Shown: piece after piece, positions 1-8,400 of the stretch
How positions within the stretch are numbered: the stretch's first letter is position 1
Layout of the letters: the number at the start of each line of letters is the position of its first letter
Assembly: GCF_022369515.1 (NCBI RefSeq)
Contig: NZ_CP059724.1
Span: forward strand, 6,696,001-6,760,000
DNA from: Paenibacillus sp. 19GGS1-52
Lineage (GTDB): Bacteria; Bacillota; Bacilli; Paenibacillales; Paenibacillaceae
Length of the DNA stretch: 64,000 nucleotides
Direction of reading: 5' to 3'
Made by a program: the position numbers and the translations under genes
Notes under the pieces: model-generated
Databases searched by the model: none
Told to the model about the DNA's origin: nothing
The model's input: the letters and a program-made list of their open reading frames with translations, nothing else

Positions 1-1
1 A

Positions 2-757
2 TCGACCTGGAAGCAAATATGGCCGCCCCTTGTGGCGGTCATATTCTTGTTAACGGGATGGCAGCTGGCGGTCTCCCTATTTCATGTCGAAGCCTGGATT
101 CTGCCTAGTCCCACCGACATCATCCGTGAATTCAATGCTAACGCTTCTGGAATCTGGGTCCATACATTGGCTACGCTGCGGCTGACCCTGATCGGCTTTC
201 CGATCGGTACCGCGGTAGGTCTTATCATCGCACTGCTGCTGCACCTGCTGCCTTGGACCAGACGCGCTTTTTATCCGTTGCTGATTCTCAGCCAGAATGT
301 TCCCTCCATTGCGCTTGCTCCGCTGCTTGTCATCTGGTTCGGCTTCGGCCTGCTGCCGAAGATTATCCTAATTACACTAGTCTGCTTCTTCCCAGTAGCT
401 GTGGCTACCATGAGCGGCTTGGCGCAAAGTGATGGGATCATGCTCAATTATATGAAAATGGCTGGCGCCGGCAAGTGGCAGATCTTCACCAAGCTGGAAC
501 TGCCTTCTTCGTTGCCATCGCTGTTCTCCGGTGTGAAAATATCCGCTACCTATGCGGTAATGGGCGCGGTTGTCGCCGAATGGATTGGTGCGGACAAGGG
601 CATTGGATACTATATGCTCCTGCAGAAATCAGCCTACCGTACGGACCGGATGTTCGTCGCTATTGTTATTATTGTACTGCTTAGTTTAGTGCTCTTTGCG
701 ATCATTGCCTTGCTGGAGAAATGGCTGGTCCGCTGGAAACCGCGCCGTAATTCCTAG
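2..757 (+). CDS. ABC transporter permease, ThiX/SsuC-like (5' end outside window)
   Basis: Inner-membrane permease of a binding-protein-dependent importer of the nitrate/sulfonate/taurine/thiamine-precursor class. About six hydrophobic segments are visible, and the cytoplasmic loop that contacts the ATPase has the expected A-G-A-G...LP pattern (around MAGAGKWQIF...ELP). A GTG at 32 opens a frame, but the same frame is open to the window edge and encodes plausible permease sequence before it (STWKQIWPPLV), so the true start lies upstream and this entry is partial. The ATPase follows 17 bases after the stop, so the two are cotranscribed; the substrate-binding gene is probably upstream. The substrate cannot be read from the sequence: a thiamine pyrimidine precursor or a sulfonate are both possible. 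Confidence 0.85.
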   Translation, partial: STWKQIWPPLVAVIFLLTGWQLAVSLFHVEAWILPSPTDIIREFNANASGIWVHTLATLRLTLIGFPIGTAVGLIIALLLHLLPWTRRAFYPLLILSQNVPSIALAPLLVIWFGFGLLPKIILITLVCFFPVAVATMSGLAQSDGIMLNYMKMAGAGKWQIFTKLELPSSLPSLFSGVKISATYAVMGAVVAEWIGADKGIGYYMLLQKSAYRTDRMFVAIVIIVLLSLVLFAIIALLEKWLVRWKPRRNS

Positions 758-774
758 AAAGGAGAGTCCCTACA

Positions 775-1566
775 ATGTCTGAAACACCCGCACTTGAAGT
801 AAAGGGTATCTCCAAAGCCTACACTCAGCGCCGCCGCGTGACGAGCGTGCTGAATAACGTCTCACTCACGGTCGAGCAGCAGGAATTCGTATCCATCATT
901 GGACCCTCCGGCTGTGGCAAAAGCACCTTGTTCCACATCATCGGAGGTCTGGAGCAGCCAGATGCCGGAACGATAAGCATGAACGGCAGCCTCGTCACCG
1001 GACAGCGCGGTGAGATCAGCTATATGCCGCAGCAGCCCGCGCTGTTTCCCTGGCGGACGATCGAGGATAACGTCCTGCTCGCTGGCGAGATCAAAGGCGC
1101 GCCGCGGGAGCAGGCGCGCGAAGAAGCCAGGCATTGGCTGGCCAAGGTCGGCCTCGGCGGGTTCGAGCGGGCCTACCCGCACATGCTGTCGGGCGGCATG
1201 CAGCAGCGGGCCGCGTTCCTGCGGGCCTTATTGGCCCCGCAGGAACTGATGCTGCTGGACGAACCGTTCAGCGCGCTGGATGCGCTGACGCGCAGCGAAA
1301 TGCAGCGCTGGCTGCTGGAGCTGTGGGAGGAGAACCGCCGCTCCGTGCTGTTCATTACCCACAACATCGAAGAAGCGCTGCTGCTCTCCAACCGGATCTA
1401 TGTATTCTCCGGCCGTCCCGGCTCGGTATTGCATACGGTGGATATTCCCTTCCCACGGCCGCGCCGTGAGGAAATCACCGATTCACCGGAGTTCCTGCTG
1501 CTGAAGCGGCAGCTCTCGCAGTGGATGCGGGAGGAGCAGGGGAAGAGCGCGACTACAAGGGGATAA
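775..1566 (+). CDS. ABC transporter ATP-binding protein, SsuB/TauB/ThiZ-like
   Basis: Cytoplasmic ATPase that powers the permease encoded just upstream. Walker A (GPSGCGKST), the Q-loop region (YMPQQPALFPW), the ABC signature (LSGGMQQR) and Walker B with D-loop (LMLLDEPFSALD) are all intact, as is the switch histidine (FITHNIEEAL). The length of 263 residues is normal for this family. A good ribosome site, GAAAGGAGAG, lies about 10 bases before the ATG. The middle of the gene (about 1080-1300) is clearly richer in G+C than its flanks. A terminator follows directly, so this is the last gene of the transport operon. The family is certain; the substrate is not. Confidence 0.9.
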   Translation: MSETPALEVKGISKAYTQRRRVTSVLNNVSLTVEQQEFVSIIGPSGCGKSTLFHIIGGLEQPDAGTISMNGSLVTGQRGEISYMPQQPALFPWRTIEDNVLLAGEIKGAPREQAREEARHWLAKVGLGGFERAYPHMLSGGMQQRAAFLRALLAPQELMLLDEPFSALDALTRSEMQRWLLELWEENRRSVLFITHNIEEALLLSNRIYVFSGRPGSVLHTVDIPFPRPRREEITDSPEFLLLKRQLSQWMREEQGKSATTRG

Positions 1567-1573
1567 AAATATC

Positions 1574-1617
1574 AAGGACCAGTTAGAACATGGGAGTGTT
1601 CGGGCTGGTTCTTTTTC
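1574..1617 (+). terminator. Rho-independent terminator of the ABC importer operon
   Basis: A two-part stem (GGACCAG with CTGGTTC outside, GAACA with TGTTC inside) is followed by a run of five T. It lies just after the ATPase stop codon. Confidence 0.8.
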
Positions 1618-2509
1618 ATTTACATTACTTAGAAATATGTGTAATTAATTGTAGAATATTGTCGCAATAAACTCCTTATTATGCAATACTTACGCTGATA
1701 GTCGATTCTATAAGGAGGAATGAGTATGAGACGAATATTCACTTGTTTATTATCTTTTTCAATGTGTATTTTATTAGCGCTTCCATTCCTTCCTGCAACT
1801 CCTATTTATGCAGCAGCTAATGAGAAAGGACCCATAACTGCTGGGACAAGTCTCGACGCGTATTTATACAATGGAACGCTGTCTGTTTATTATTTGAATC
1901 AAGGTGACTGGCTACTTGAAGGCAGCCTCTCCTATGATGAATTTGTCAAAGAACAATCATTATCTATAACCGGGTTAGATACCAGCCAGTCTGTCTCCAT
2001 TAAGCTCGTCCAGAACGGCGGCGGCAACGCTCAGCTTGATGTCGTAACGTTAGATGGTCAAGCTCCAGTACAGGTCGCAGGAGCGGACGGGAAATCGTTG
2101 GCGAAGGTGTCTAAGCAAGATTTGGACTTAATTAACCTTGAAGCAGAGGGGACGGTCATCACCTTTAGCGGGGAAGCAAAGGAAGCAACGCTTACCGTTG
2201 CAGCTCGAATCGAAGACAAGGAAATCAGTAAGATCCCCTTTCGCTTTCCGTTAATATCTTCAACTGCGGACGATGCTTTTTACAACTATACCCTTAATTC
2301 GCAACGCGGAATGATTACAATGGACGGGAAATTAGATGAAGTGGCAGCCATGCCTCTTTTCAGCAAAGAATGGGCCCAGCCGGCAACAGGTCACCCCAGC
2401 AACTATTTATATACCTGGGTGTTCAATGATGATAACTATTTATATGTAACTATGGATGGTACACCGGACAATACCATGGATGATTGGAAGGATTATGCGA
2501 AGGTTTATG

Positions 2510-2516
2510 TTAATAC
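2510..2516. repeat. Target-site duplication, left copy (TTAATAC)
   Basis: TTAATAC stands directly before the left end of the IS and again directly after its right end at 4032-4038. An 8-base reading (GTTAATAC) is possible because the terminal G of the right repeat is ambiguous. Confidence 0.88.
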
Positions 2517-2530
2517 CTCAACTTTCGCAG
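2517..2530 (+). repeat. IS left terminal inverted repeat
   Basis: CTCAACTTTCGCAG, a perfect inverted match to 4018-4031. The base-paired identity ends after 14 bp. Confidence 0.9.
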
Positions 2531-3876
2531 CATGAAATCGGCAGATAAGCCTTGATGTAGCTGGGCAAAGCAGAGATCCAGTGCTGGAGTTGACTTTTAA
2601 TCATAGCGGATAGTTTCTTACCGACTTGATTGGCGATTTCGTTCATCAATTCCACCAATTGTTGTAATGCTACGGCCCAGTCCAAGGTACCGACTTCATC
2701 GCAAAGCAAATAAAAGAGTCCACCGAGCGTCCGCTGATCCGTGCTTTGTCGATGCTGCCAAGCCAGCAGAATATAGCGGGAAAAGACAATCGTTGTATGG
2801 CTAATGAGCAAATCATAGGAGCGGCCTTGAAACTCTTTTTGCAGGCGCAGCAAGGATTTAGCGCATTTGAAAAAGACTTCGATGTCCCAGCGAAGAGCGT
2901 AGATTTGAATGACTTCCGGTGCCGTCAGCGTTAGATCCGTCGATAGAATCGCGAGCCACTCGTTTTTCTTGGAGCGATGGCGAACAAAGACCACGACTAC
3001 TGGAATGCCAGGAACAAGTTCGGTGTGAATCTGACGCAAGAGGTTCCGGTGCTTTCCTTCGACGCGCAAAGCAGCTCGGTAAAGACCTTTAAGATCCACC
3101 CGTTGACCGTGAACGAGATATCGCTTGTTGTCGTTTTTCACCATGCCAATCACATGCAGTTTGCGATCTATAATCCGCTGAATCAGGGGGGCATGCGTGA
3201 ACCAGCTATCCATAAGTACGTAAGCCGCAGAAACCCCGGAAGTAATGGCTCGATCCAGCAGTTCAGAAACCAGATGCGGAGCAGAAAGCAGAGCTTCTTT
3301 CCGGCGTTTGTATCCAGAGGATCGCTTGTCGATTCCCGGATGTATGCCGGTGAGTCCAGCCTTCACGGAACTCAGCAAGGCGAAGTCCAAAGGGAGAAAC
3401 GTATGACCGTCTGACCAGCCCAAGGTGAGCATGCGAAAGCCTTTATAGTAAGCCCCCGTCGCGTGATCCTTAAAGCGAGCCAACAATTCCACAGCTTTGC
3501 TCCGATTCCGCTCAAACATGGAATCATCCACAATGAATACGGAGGTCCGCGTGACGGAGGTCAAGGTTTCGACTCGCTGCACAGTGTCACTACTTAGAGA
3601 AGACAAGAAACGCCGCCAAGCGAATCCGCTGTGATTGAGAAAGCGATAGACGGCATCTTTGCCAGGAAAGGCTTCACCCTTGGCACTTTCGAGCAGACGA
3701 AACCAATTCTTCTGATGAAAGAGCAAGACAAAAACGAGCATGAACAGATGGGAACAGGTATAGCCAAACGTCTTTTTGAACCCGGCATTCCTCAGATGCT
3801 TCAGCACACCGAGCTCTTGAAAAGCAGGTCTCATTTCAGGTGGGAGTTGATCTAGGGACGACTTTTGATTTATCAT
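2518..3876 (-). CDS. IS4-family transposase
   Basis: DDE transposase of 452 residues that moves the surrounding element. The first catalytic aspartate is in VFIVDDSMFERN, the second in YVLMDSWFTHA. The glutamate lies in the IS4 hallmark Y-(2)-R-(3)-E-(6)-K, present exactly as YALRWDIEVFFKCAK. The reading frame is intact and of normal length for IS4 proteins. The last codons (CCES, stop) overlap the inverted repeat. The ATG is preceded by AGAGGTGTCCC on the minus strand. It is transcribed against the host gene it interrupts. Confidence 0.95.
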   Translation of the reverse strand: MINQKSSLDQLPPEMRPAFQELGVLKHLRNAGFKKTFGYTCSHLFMLVFVLLFHQKNWFRLLESAKGEAFPGKDAVYRFLNHSGFAWRRFLSSLSSDTVQRVETLTSVTRTSVFIVDDSMFERNRSKAVELLARFKDHATGAYYKGFRMLTLGWSDGHTFLPLDFALLSSVKAGLTGIHPGIDKRSSGYKRRKEALLSAPHLVSELLDRAITSGVSAAYVLMDSWFTHAPLIQRIIDRKLHVIGMVKNDNKRYLVHGQRVDLKGLYRAALRVEGKHRNLLRQIHTELVPGIPVVVVFVRHRSKKNEWLAILSTDLTLTAPEVIQIYALRWDIEVFFKCAKSLLRLQKEFQGRSYDLLISHTTIVFSRYILLAWQHRQSTDQRTLGGLFYLLCDEVGTLDWAVALQQLVELMNEIANQVGKKLSAMIKSQLQHWISALPSYIKAYLPISCCES

Positions 3877-4017
3877 AGAAGGGACACCTCTTCTGTGGTT
3901 TAGTGGATCTCGACAATCTCACTTTACCAAACGAAGTGGTGTTTTTCTATGTTGGCAAGATCCTTACTTAAACCGACTCCACCTTAACCCCAGCTTGGGG
4001 TCAACTCAATTTTGACT

Positions 4018-4031
4018 CTGCGAAAGTTGAG
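4018..4031 (-). repeat. IS right terminal inverted repeat
   Basis: CTGCGAAAGTTGAG, the perfect reverse complement of the left end at 2517-2530. Confidence 0.9.
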
Positions 4032-4038
4032 TTAATAC
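4032..4038. repeat. Target-site duplication, right copy (TTAATAC)
   Basis: Identical to 2510-2516. Removing the IS and one copy restores the host reading frame. Confidence 0.88.
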
Positions 4039-6631
4039 AGCTACAGGGTTACAAGGATACAAACTCTCGTTATATGAAACCACTTGGGGAAAAGCTTCTT
4101 TCGCCTATACAGATCATGCCGTTTATGAGCACAAGGTCTACGAGTTCAAGATCCCTTTAACCGAATTTGCTCTCAGCTCCGCCCCCTTAAGAATTGCTTT
4201 TGAATTCTACGGTACCTCGGCTCCTGGAGCAGTGGATGATAGTTATACTACGGCAATGGATACGGTGCTTACCGTACCGGCCCCAGGTGTTTTATCCAAT
4301 GATTACGGCTATGGAGGAACACGTACGGCTGCCCTAGGATTATTGCCCCTGCATGGAACCGTTGTCCTGCAAGCAGATGGTTCGTTTACTTATACGCCCA
4401 ACGCTGGTTATGTGGGTACAGATGCTTTTAAATATCAATTTACAGATTCCATTGGTTACGGAGCTTCAAATCAGGCTACGGTCTTGCTCACAGTGACTGG
4501 ACCCCTGAATAGCCTTATCAGCCCTACAACTGCGGACTTCGACAAGCTGACCGCGGCTCAAGCTGATGTGTCGACAACGATGACGCTTAACGGCAACACT
4601 CTCAGCAGTGTTACTAATGGCGGAGTCATACTTGATCCAGTTCTCGACTATATCGTCTCAGGCAACACAGTTACAATCAATAAAAGCTATCTTGCCACGC
4701 TGTTGATAGGAGCGACAAGCCTGACCTTCAACTTCAGTGGGGGAGCAACGCAGACGTTGGCGGTTACGATAAGTGACACGACACCCATTGTTTACGGCAC
4801 TCCCGTATTGCAGGCACCAACAGCAGGCAATGCGCAAGTCAGCCTTGCTTGGAATTCCGTAGATGCTTCGACGGGCTACAAAATTTACAAAAGCGAGACT
4901 GCCGGTAACTATGAATCAGAAGTGGCCACCCTCGGCAGTTCAGATACCAGTTACGTTGTAACAGGCTTAACCAATGGTACGACTTATTATTTTATGATGA
5001 AGGCGGTTAATCCCGAAGGAGATAGTGCGGCTTCCAATGAAGTTAGCGCTATGCCTAAGACTGTCCCCGGAGCACCAACAAATCTCGTTGCTACAGCGGG
5101 AATTGGACAAGCCAGCCTTAGCTTCACTATCCCTTCAACGGATGGAGGAAGTCCGATTACAAGCTATGCAGTTACTTCGTCACCAGATAATATCATAGCT
5201 ACAGGTTCAACGAACACAATTACAATACCAGGTCTCACCAATGGAACAACCTATACTTTTATAGCTACAGCAATCAATAGCGCCGGTGAGAGTATCGCCT
5301 CTGCAGCCTCTAATGCGGTAACACCACAATCACCTTCTAGCGGCAGCAGTAGTAGCGTTACACCACCAGTCAATACGAATAACGGAGTTAACGTGCTTGT
5401 GAATGGCAAGGTGGAGAATGCAGGAACGACAGCAACCACTCAAGTAAATAATCAGACGGTAACGACCATTTCCGTGGATTCTAAGAAACTTGAAGCCAAG
5501 CTCGCCACAGAAGGACAACAATCCGTCATTATTATTCCATTCCTGACCAAATCCGATGTTGTCATCGGAGAGATCAATGGACAGACTCTCAAGAACATGG
5601 AACAAAAACAGGCGATTCTAAAACTCCAAACGGCGAATGCCACCTACAGACTCCCTGTCCAACAGATCAATATTGATGCGATTTCCGCGCAGCTTGGCAA
5701 GACTGTAGCCCTTCAAGATATTAAGGTTCAGATCGAAATTGCTACACCATCAGCAGACACCCTGAAGATTGTAGCGGATTCAGCTATTAAAGAGGGATTA
5801 ACCCTCATGGCCCCTCCCCTCAACTTCGTAGTAAGAGGTGTTTACGGGAATACCACCACTGAAGTGACCAAGTTCAACGCTTATGTAGAAAGAACCATCG
5901 CCATGCCTGACGGAGTAGATCCTAACCAAATCACAACAGGGGTTGTCATTGAGCCAGACGGAAGCGTTCGCCACGTACCTACAAAGGTCGTAATCATCGA
6001 TGGCAAATACTATGCCCAAGTGAATAGCTTGACCAACAGCACGTATTCCATTGTCTGGCATCCTTTGGAGTTCAAAGATGTTTCTCAGCACTGGGCAAAG
6101 AATGCTATCAACGACATGGGAGCCAGAATGGTTATGAGCGGCTCTGACAATGATAGGTTTGATCCTGAGCAAGATATCTCACGTGCGGAATTTGTGGGTA
6201 TCATTGTACGGGGATTAGGATTAAAGCTGGAGAACGGTTCATCTCCATACACGGATGTATTAGCTTCAGCTGAGTATAGCAGTGCGATTGAGACTGCATA
6301 CACGTATGGCCTGATAAGTGGATTCGCCGATAATACCTTCCGGCCCTTAGAGAAGATGACTCGCGAACAGGCCATGATGATCATGTCTAGAGCGATGAAG
6401 ATCACAGATTTACAAGAAACTCCTCCATTCAAAACAACCGGAGAATTATGGAGTCCATTTACGGATGCGTTTCTGTCCGCAGACTGGGCGAAGAACAGTA
6501 TTACGGACTGTCTGCAAGCAGGCATCATTTCCGGTAGAAATGGCATACTGCTTGCTCCAAAGGCGAATATCTCTCGAGCAGAGGTTGCAGCGATGGTTCA
6601 ACGGCTTTTACAGAAGTCGGGGCTCATTTAG
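4039..6631 (+). pseudogene. 3' part of the interrupted SLH-domain surface protein gene
   Basis: Continuation of the gene that starts at 1726. Open frame from 4039; a GTG at 4232 would give 799 residues but has no clear ribosome site. Numbering from that GTG: a cadherin-like/VCBS-type Ig domain (about 1-88, NAGYVGTDAFKYQFTD), an X2-type Ig-like domain (about 90-185), two fibronectin type III domains (about 187-275 and 278-363), a Ser-rich linker, a beta-rich region of unknown type, and three S-layer-homology repeats (starting near 613, 672 and 742) that anchor proteins to cell-wall polysaccharide. Without the signal peptide this part could not be exported. Together with the 5' part it was a cell-surface, probably polysaccharide-binding, protein. 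Confidence 0.85.
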
Positions 6632-6664
6632 CCTAGTCCTTGATGGATGAAAGGTCCAGAACAT

Positions 6665-6714
6665 AAAAAGAGTGCGATTCTTTAGGAGTTCATCCTGAAA
6701 TCGCACTCTTTTTT
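6665..6714 (+). terminator. Rho-independent terminator after the SLH gene
   Basis: AAAAAGAGTGCGATT pairs with AATCGCACTCTTTTTT across a loop. The long A/T flanks make it potentially bidirectional. Confidence 0.88.
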
Positions 6715-6798
6715 GTGATCTAATTCAATTCATCTAGCAATGTCTTAATTTCCGGAGCGAACTACTGTCTATGGATATGCCCTCACCACATCTTCCCT

Positions 6799-6824
6799 GG
6801 AACAAAATGTGACCAAATGCCGTC
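6799..6824 (+). promoter_or_regulatory. Candidate ECF-sigma (autoregulatory) promoter
   Basis: GGAAC, 17 bases, CGTC, located 37 bases before the sigma gene ATG. This matches the GAAC...CGTC form typical of promoters read by extracytoplasmic-function sigma factors, which often transcribe their own gene. Confidence 0.6.
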
Positions 6825-6860
6825 ATTAAGGGTGTTATAGGTAAAGGAGGGCATAGCCTC

Positions 6861-7355
6861 ATGAAGCGACCCATGACCCGGCCGGGCAATCATGTGATGA
6901 AGAGTTACGAAGTCTACGCAGATATGCTGTTCCGAATTGCCCTAGTCCATCTGGGCAGCCGCGAGGATGCCGAAGAAGCCACGCAAGACACTTTCATCAA
7001 GCTAATGGAAAAAGCACCCCCGTTCAAGGATGACGAACATCAGAAGGCATGGCTGATCAGGGTAATTACCAATCATTGCAAAAATCTGCTAGGCAGAGGC
7101 TGGCGCAAGCGCGTGGTCAGATTGGAGGGCGCAGTGTCGGTTACGACCAACAGCCCCGAGGATTTGGCCATCTTGCAGCTCGTGCTGGCGATGCCGGTGA
7201 AGTATAGGACTGTTATTCATCTGTATTATTACGAGGATTATCCTGTTCAGGAGATCAGCAAGATTCTGCAAATCAGCGAGTCTGCCGTGAAGATGAGACT
7301 TCAACGGGGGCGGCAGCTGTTAAGACTGGAGCTGGAAGGAGCGGAATCACAGTGA
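6861..7355 (+). CDS. RNA polymerase ECF sigma factor
   Basis: Alternative sigma factor of the sigma-70 ECF type, 164 residues. The region 2 fold is visible from about residue 18 (YADMLFRIALVHLGS..DAEEATQDTFIKLM, with the -10 recognition helix to KAWLIRVITNHCKN). Region 4 is near the C-terminus (MPVKYRTVIHLYYYEDYPVQEISKILQISESAVKMRLQRGR). AAAGGAGGG lies 8 bases before the ATG. The stop codon overlaps the GTG of the next gene (GTGA), so the two products are translationally coupled, as is usual for a sigma factor and its anti-sigma. The GGAAC-17-CGTC promoter upstream suggests self-activation. The inducing stress is unknown. Confidence 0.93.
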   Translation: MKRPMTRPGNHVMKSYEVYADMLFRIALVHLGSREDAEEATQDTFIKLMEKAPPFKDDEHQKAWLIRVITNHCKNLLGRGWRKRVVRLEGAVSVTTNSPEDLAILQLVLAMPVKYRTVIHLYYYEDYPVQEISKILQISESAVKMRLQRGRQLLRLELEGAESQ

Positions 7356-8335
7356 AGGAAGATCAGTTTCGAACAACATACAAGAAAGCGGTGGATTCGA
7401 TGAAATCGAGCGAAGAAATGAAAAAAGGGTTAGTCAGCAAAATGGAGCGGAAGCGTCCCCGCAAGATGGTCATTATAGCGGCAAGCGTTGTGCTCGCCGC
7501 CGGAATCGGTCTGGCCTCACCAAGTATCTGGCAACAGTTGAACGGACCGGCTTCCACGGGACAAGTGGCCCAAGTAAATCCGGACCCCTCCAGCCCGGGC
7601 GGAGCAGCTACGGATACTTCGGGCAGTATTGTCATTCCTAAGCTGGAGCTGCCGGATAAGGAATCAGGCGTTAAGGCAGATATGCTCGCCCTGGTCGTAT
7701 ACAAGGGCAATGTCTATACCCAAGCGGCAACCACAATTGACCCGGCTGACGCCGCTGCACTGCGCGGCGAGAAGCTGGGCAAGACGACAAGCGGCATCAA
7801 CGAATGGACCGGCAAAGAAGATTATATCGAGCTATCCTCCAACATCGGTGAAGCGGATATCTATTCCGTAAACGGATACGACGCTGATTTTCTGATTATG
7901 TCTTATACGGAAATCGACGGCCAAATCTTAGCCGAACTATTCGAGCATACGAACGGCATTACTATAAGCAGCGGGGCGGACCTGTTCGGCAAGCTAAATC
8001 TGGAAGGCCGAGTCGCTACCGCCCAGTGGGAAAGCTTCGACAGCTGGAACAACGGCAAGCAGCAGTACACGCCGCTCACCAGCAGTGAAGCACTTGAAGG
8101 CTTCCTGACTGCACTCCAAGCGGCCAAACCACTAGCAGCGGAACCGCTGACCGAGCAAGGCATTTACGAGAGTGAAGATCGCAAGATCATCTATCTGCAA
8201 TTGGAAGACAAGGCCCGGGTAGAGCTGACACTATTTGGTCAAGGACTTGTACGTTACGGCAATGCACCGGTATTCTTCGAGGTCGAGTCCGGTGCGTTTC
8301 AAACGCTGTGGAACAGCATGAATCCAGCAAAATAA
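7352..8335 (+). CDS. Membrane-anchored protein, probable anti-sigma factor
   Basis: 327 residues: a short cytoplasmic N-terminus (about 1-37, charged, with KSSEEMKKGLVSKMERK), one transmembrane helix (about 39-56, VIIAASVVLAAGIGLASP), a Pro/Ser/Gly linker, and a large extracytoplasmic domain of unrecognised fold. It starts at a GTG that overlaps the sigma gene stop. Position, coupling and topology fit an anti-sigma factor that holds the upstream ECF factor at the membrane. No zinc-binding HxxxCxxC motif is present, so it is not a ZAS-type anti-sigma. The function is inferred from context only. Confidence 0.7.
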   Translation: MKEDQFRTTYKKAVDSMKSSEEMKKGLVSKMERKRPRKMVIIAASVVLAAGIGLASPSIWQQLNGPASTGQVAQVNPDPSSPGGAATDTSGSIVIPKLELPDKESGVKADMLALVVYKGNVYTQAATTIDPADAAALRGEKLGKTTSGINEWTGKEDYIELSSNIGEADIYSVNGYDADFLIMSYTEIDGQILAELFEHTNGITISSGADLFGKLNLEGRVATAQWESFDSWNNGKQQYTPLTSSEALEGFLTALQAAKPLAAEPLTEQGIYESEDRKIIYLQLEDKARVELTLFGQGLVRYGNAPVFFEVESGAFQTLWNSMNPAK

Positions 8336-8352
8336 GCGCAATAGTAAGTTTT

Positions 8353-8380
8353 AGGGCCATCCTTAGCGGGATGGCCCTTT
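8353..8380 (+). terminator. Rho-independent terminator of the sigma operon
   Basis: AGGGCCATCC pairs with GGATGGCCCT across a short loop, followed by a short T-rich stretch (TTTG). Confidence 0.75.
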
Positions 8381-8400
8381 GCTTTGTAGAACGTGTATCA

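Larger units (their letters stand above)
1726..2535 (+). pseudogene. 5' part of an SLH-domain secreted protein gene, interrupted by an IS4 element
   Basis: N-terminal piece of a surface protein. It has a signal peptide of about 28 residues ending near YAAA, then a beta-rich domain resembling carbohydrate-binding or DOMON-like modules (pattern DGKLDEVA...DDNYLYVTMDGT). The native reading stops at 2516, where the IS begins; the frame then runs six codons into the element and stops at 2535. AAGGAGGA at 1712-1719 fits the ATG at 1726 (7-base spacing after AGGAGG) better than the ATG at 1720. If the IS and one copy of its duplicated target are removed, the frame joins exactly to the fragment starting at 4039, giving one protein of about 1127 residues. 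The gene is therefore recently broken. Confidence 0.85.
2517..4031 (-). mobile_element. Complete IS4-family insertion sequence (1515 bp)
   Basis: It is bounded by perfect 14-bp inverted repeats (CTCAACTTTCGCAG) and a 7-bp target duplication. It contains a single transposase gene on the minus strand that nearly fills the element; the transposase stop codon lies inside the left inverted repeat. About 150 bases upstream of the transposase (3877-4017) carry its promoter region and a small CCCCA...TGGGG hairpin. Perfect ends, a perfect duplication and an intact transposase indicate a recent and potentially active insertion. I cannot assign a named IS. Confidence 0.92.

Noticed and set aside
2977..3414. 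Plus-strand frame of 145 codons inside the IS
   Set aside because: Antisense shadow of the IS4 transposase, which carries the full DDE and YREK motifs.
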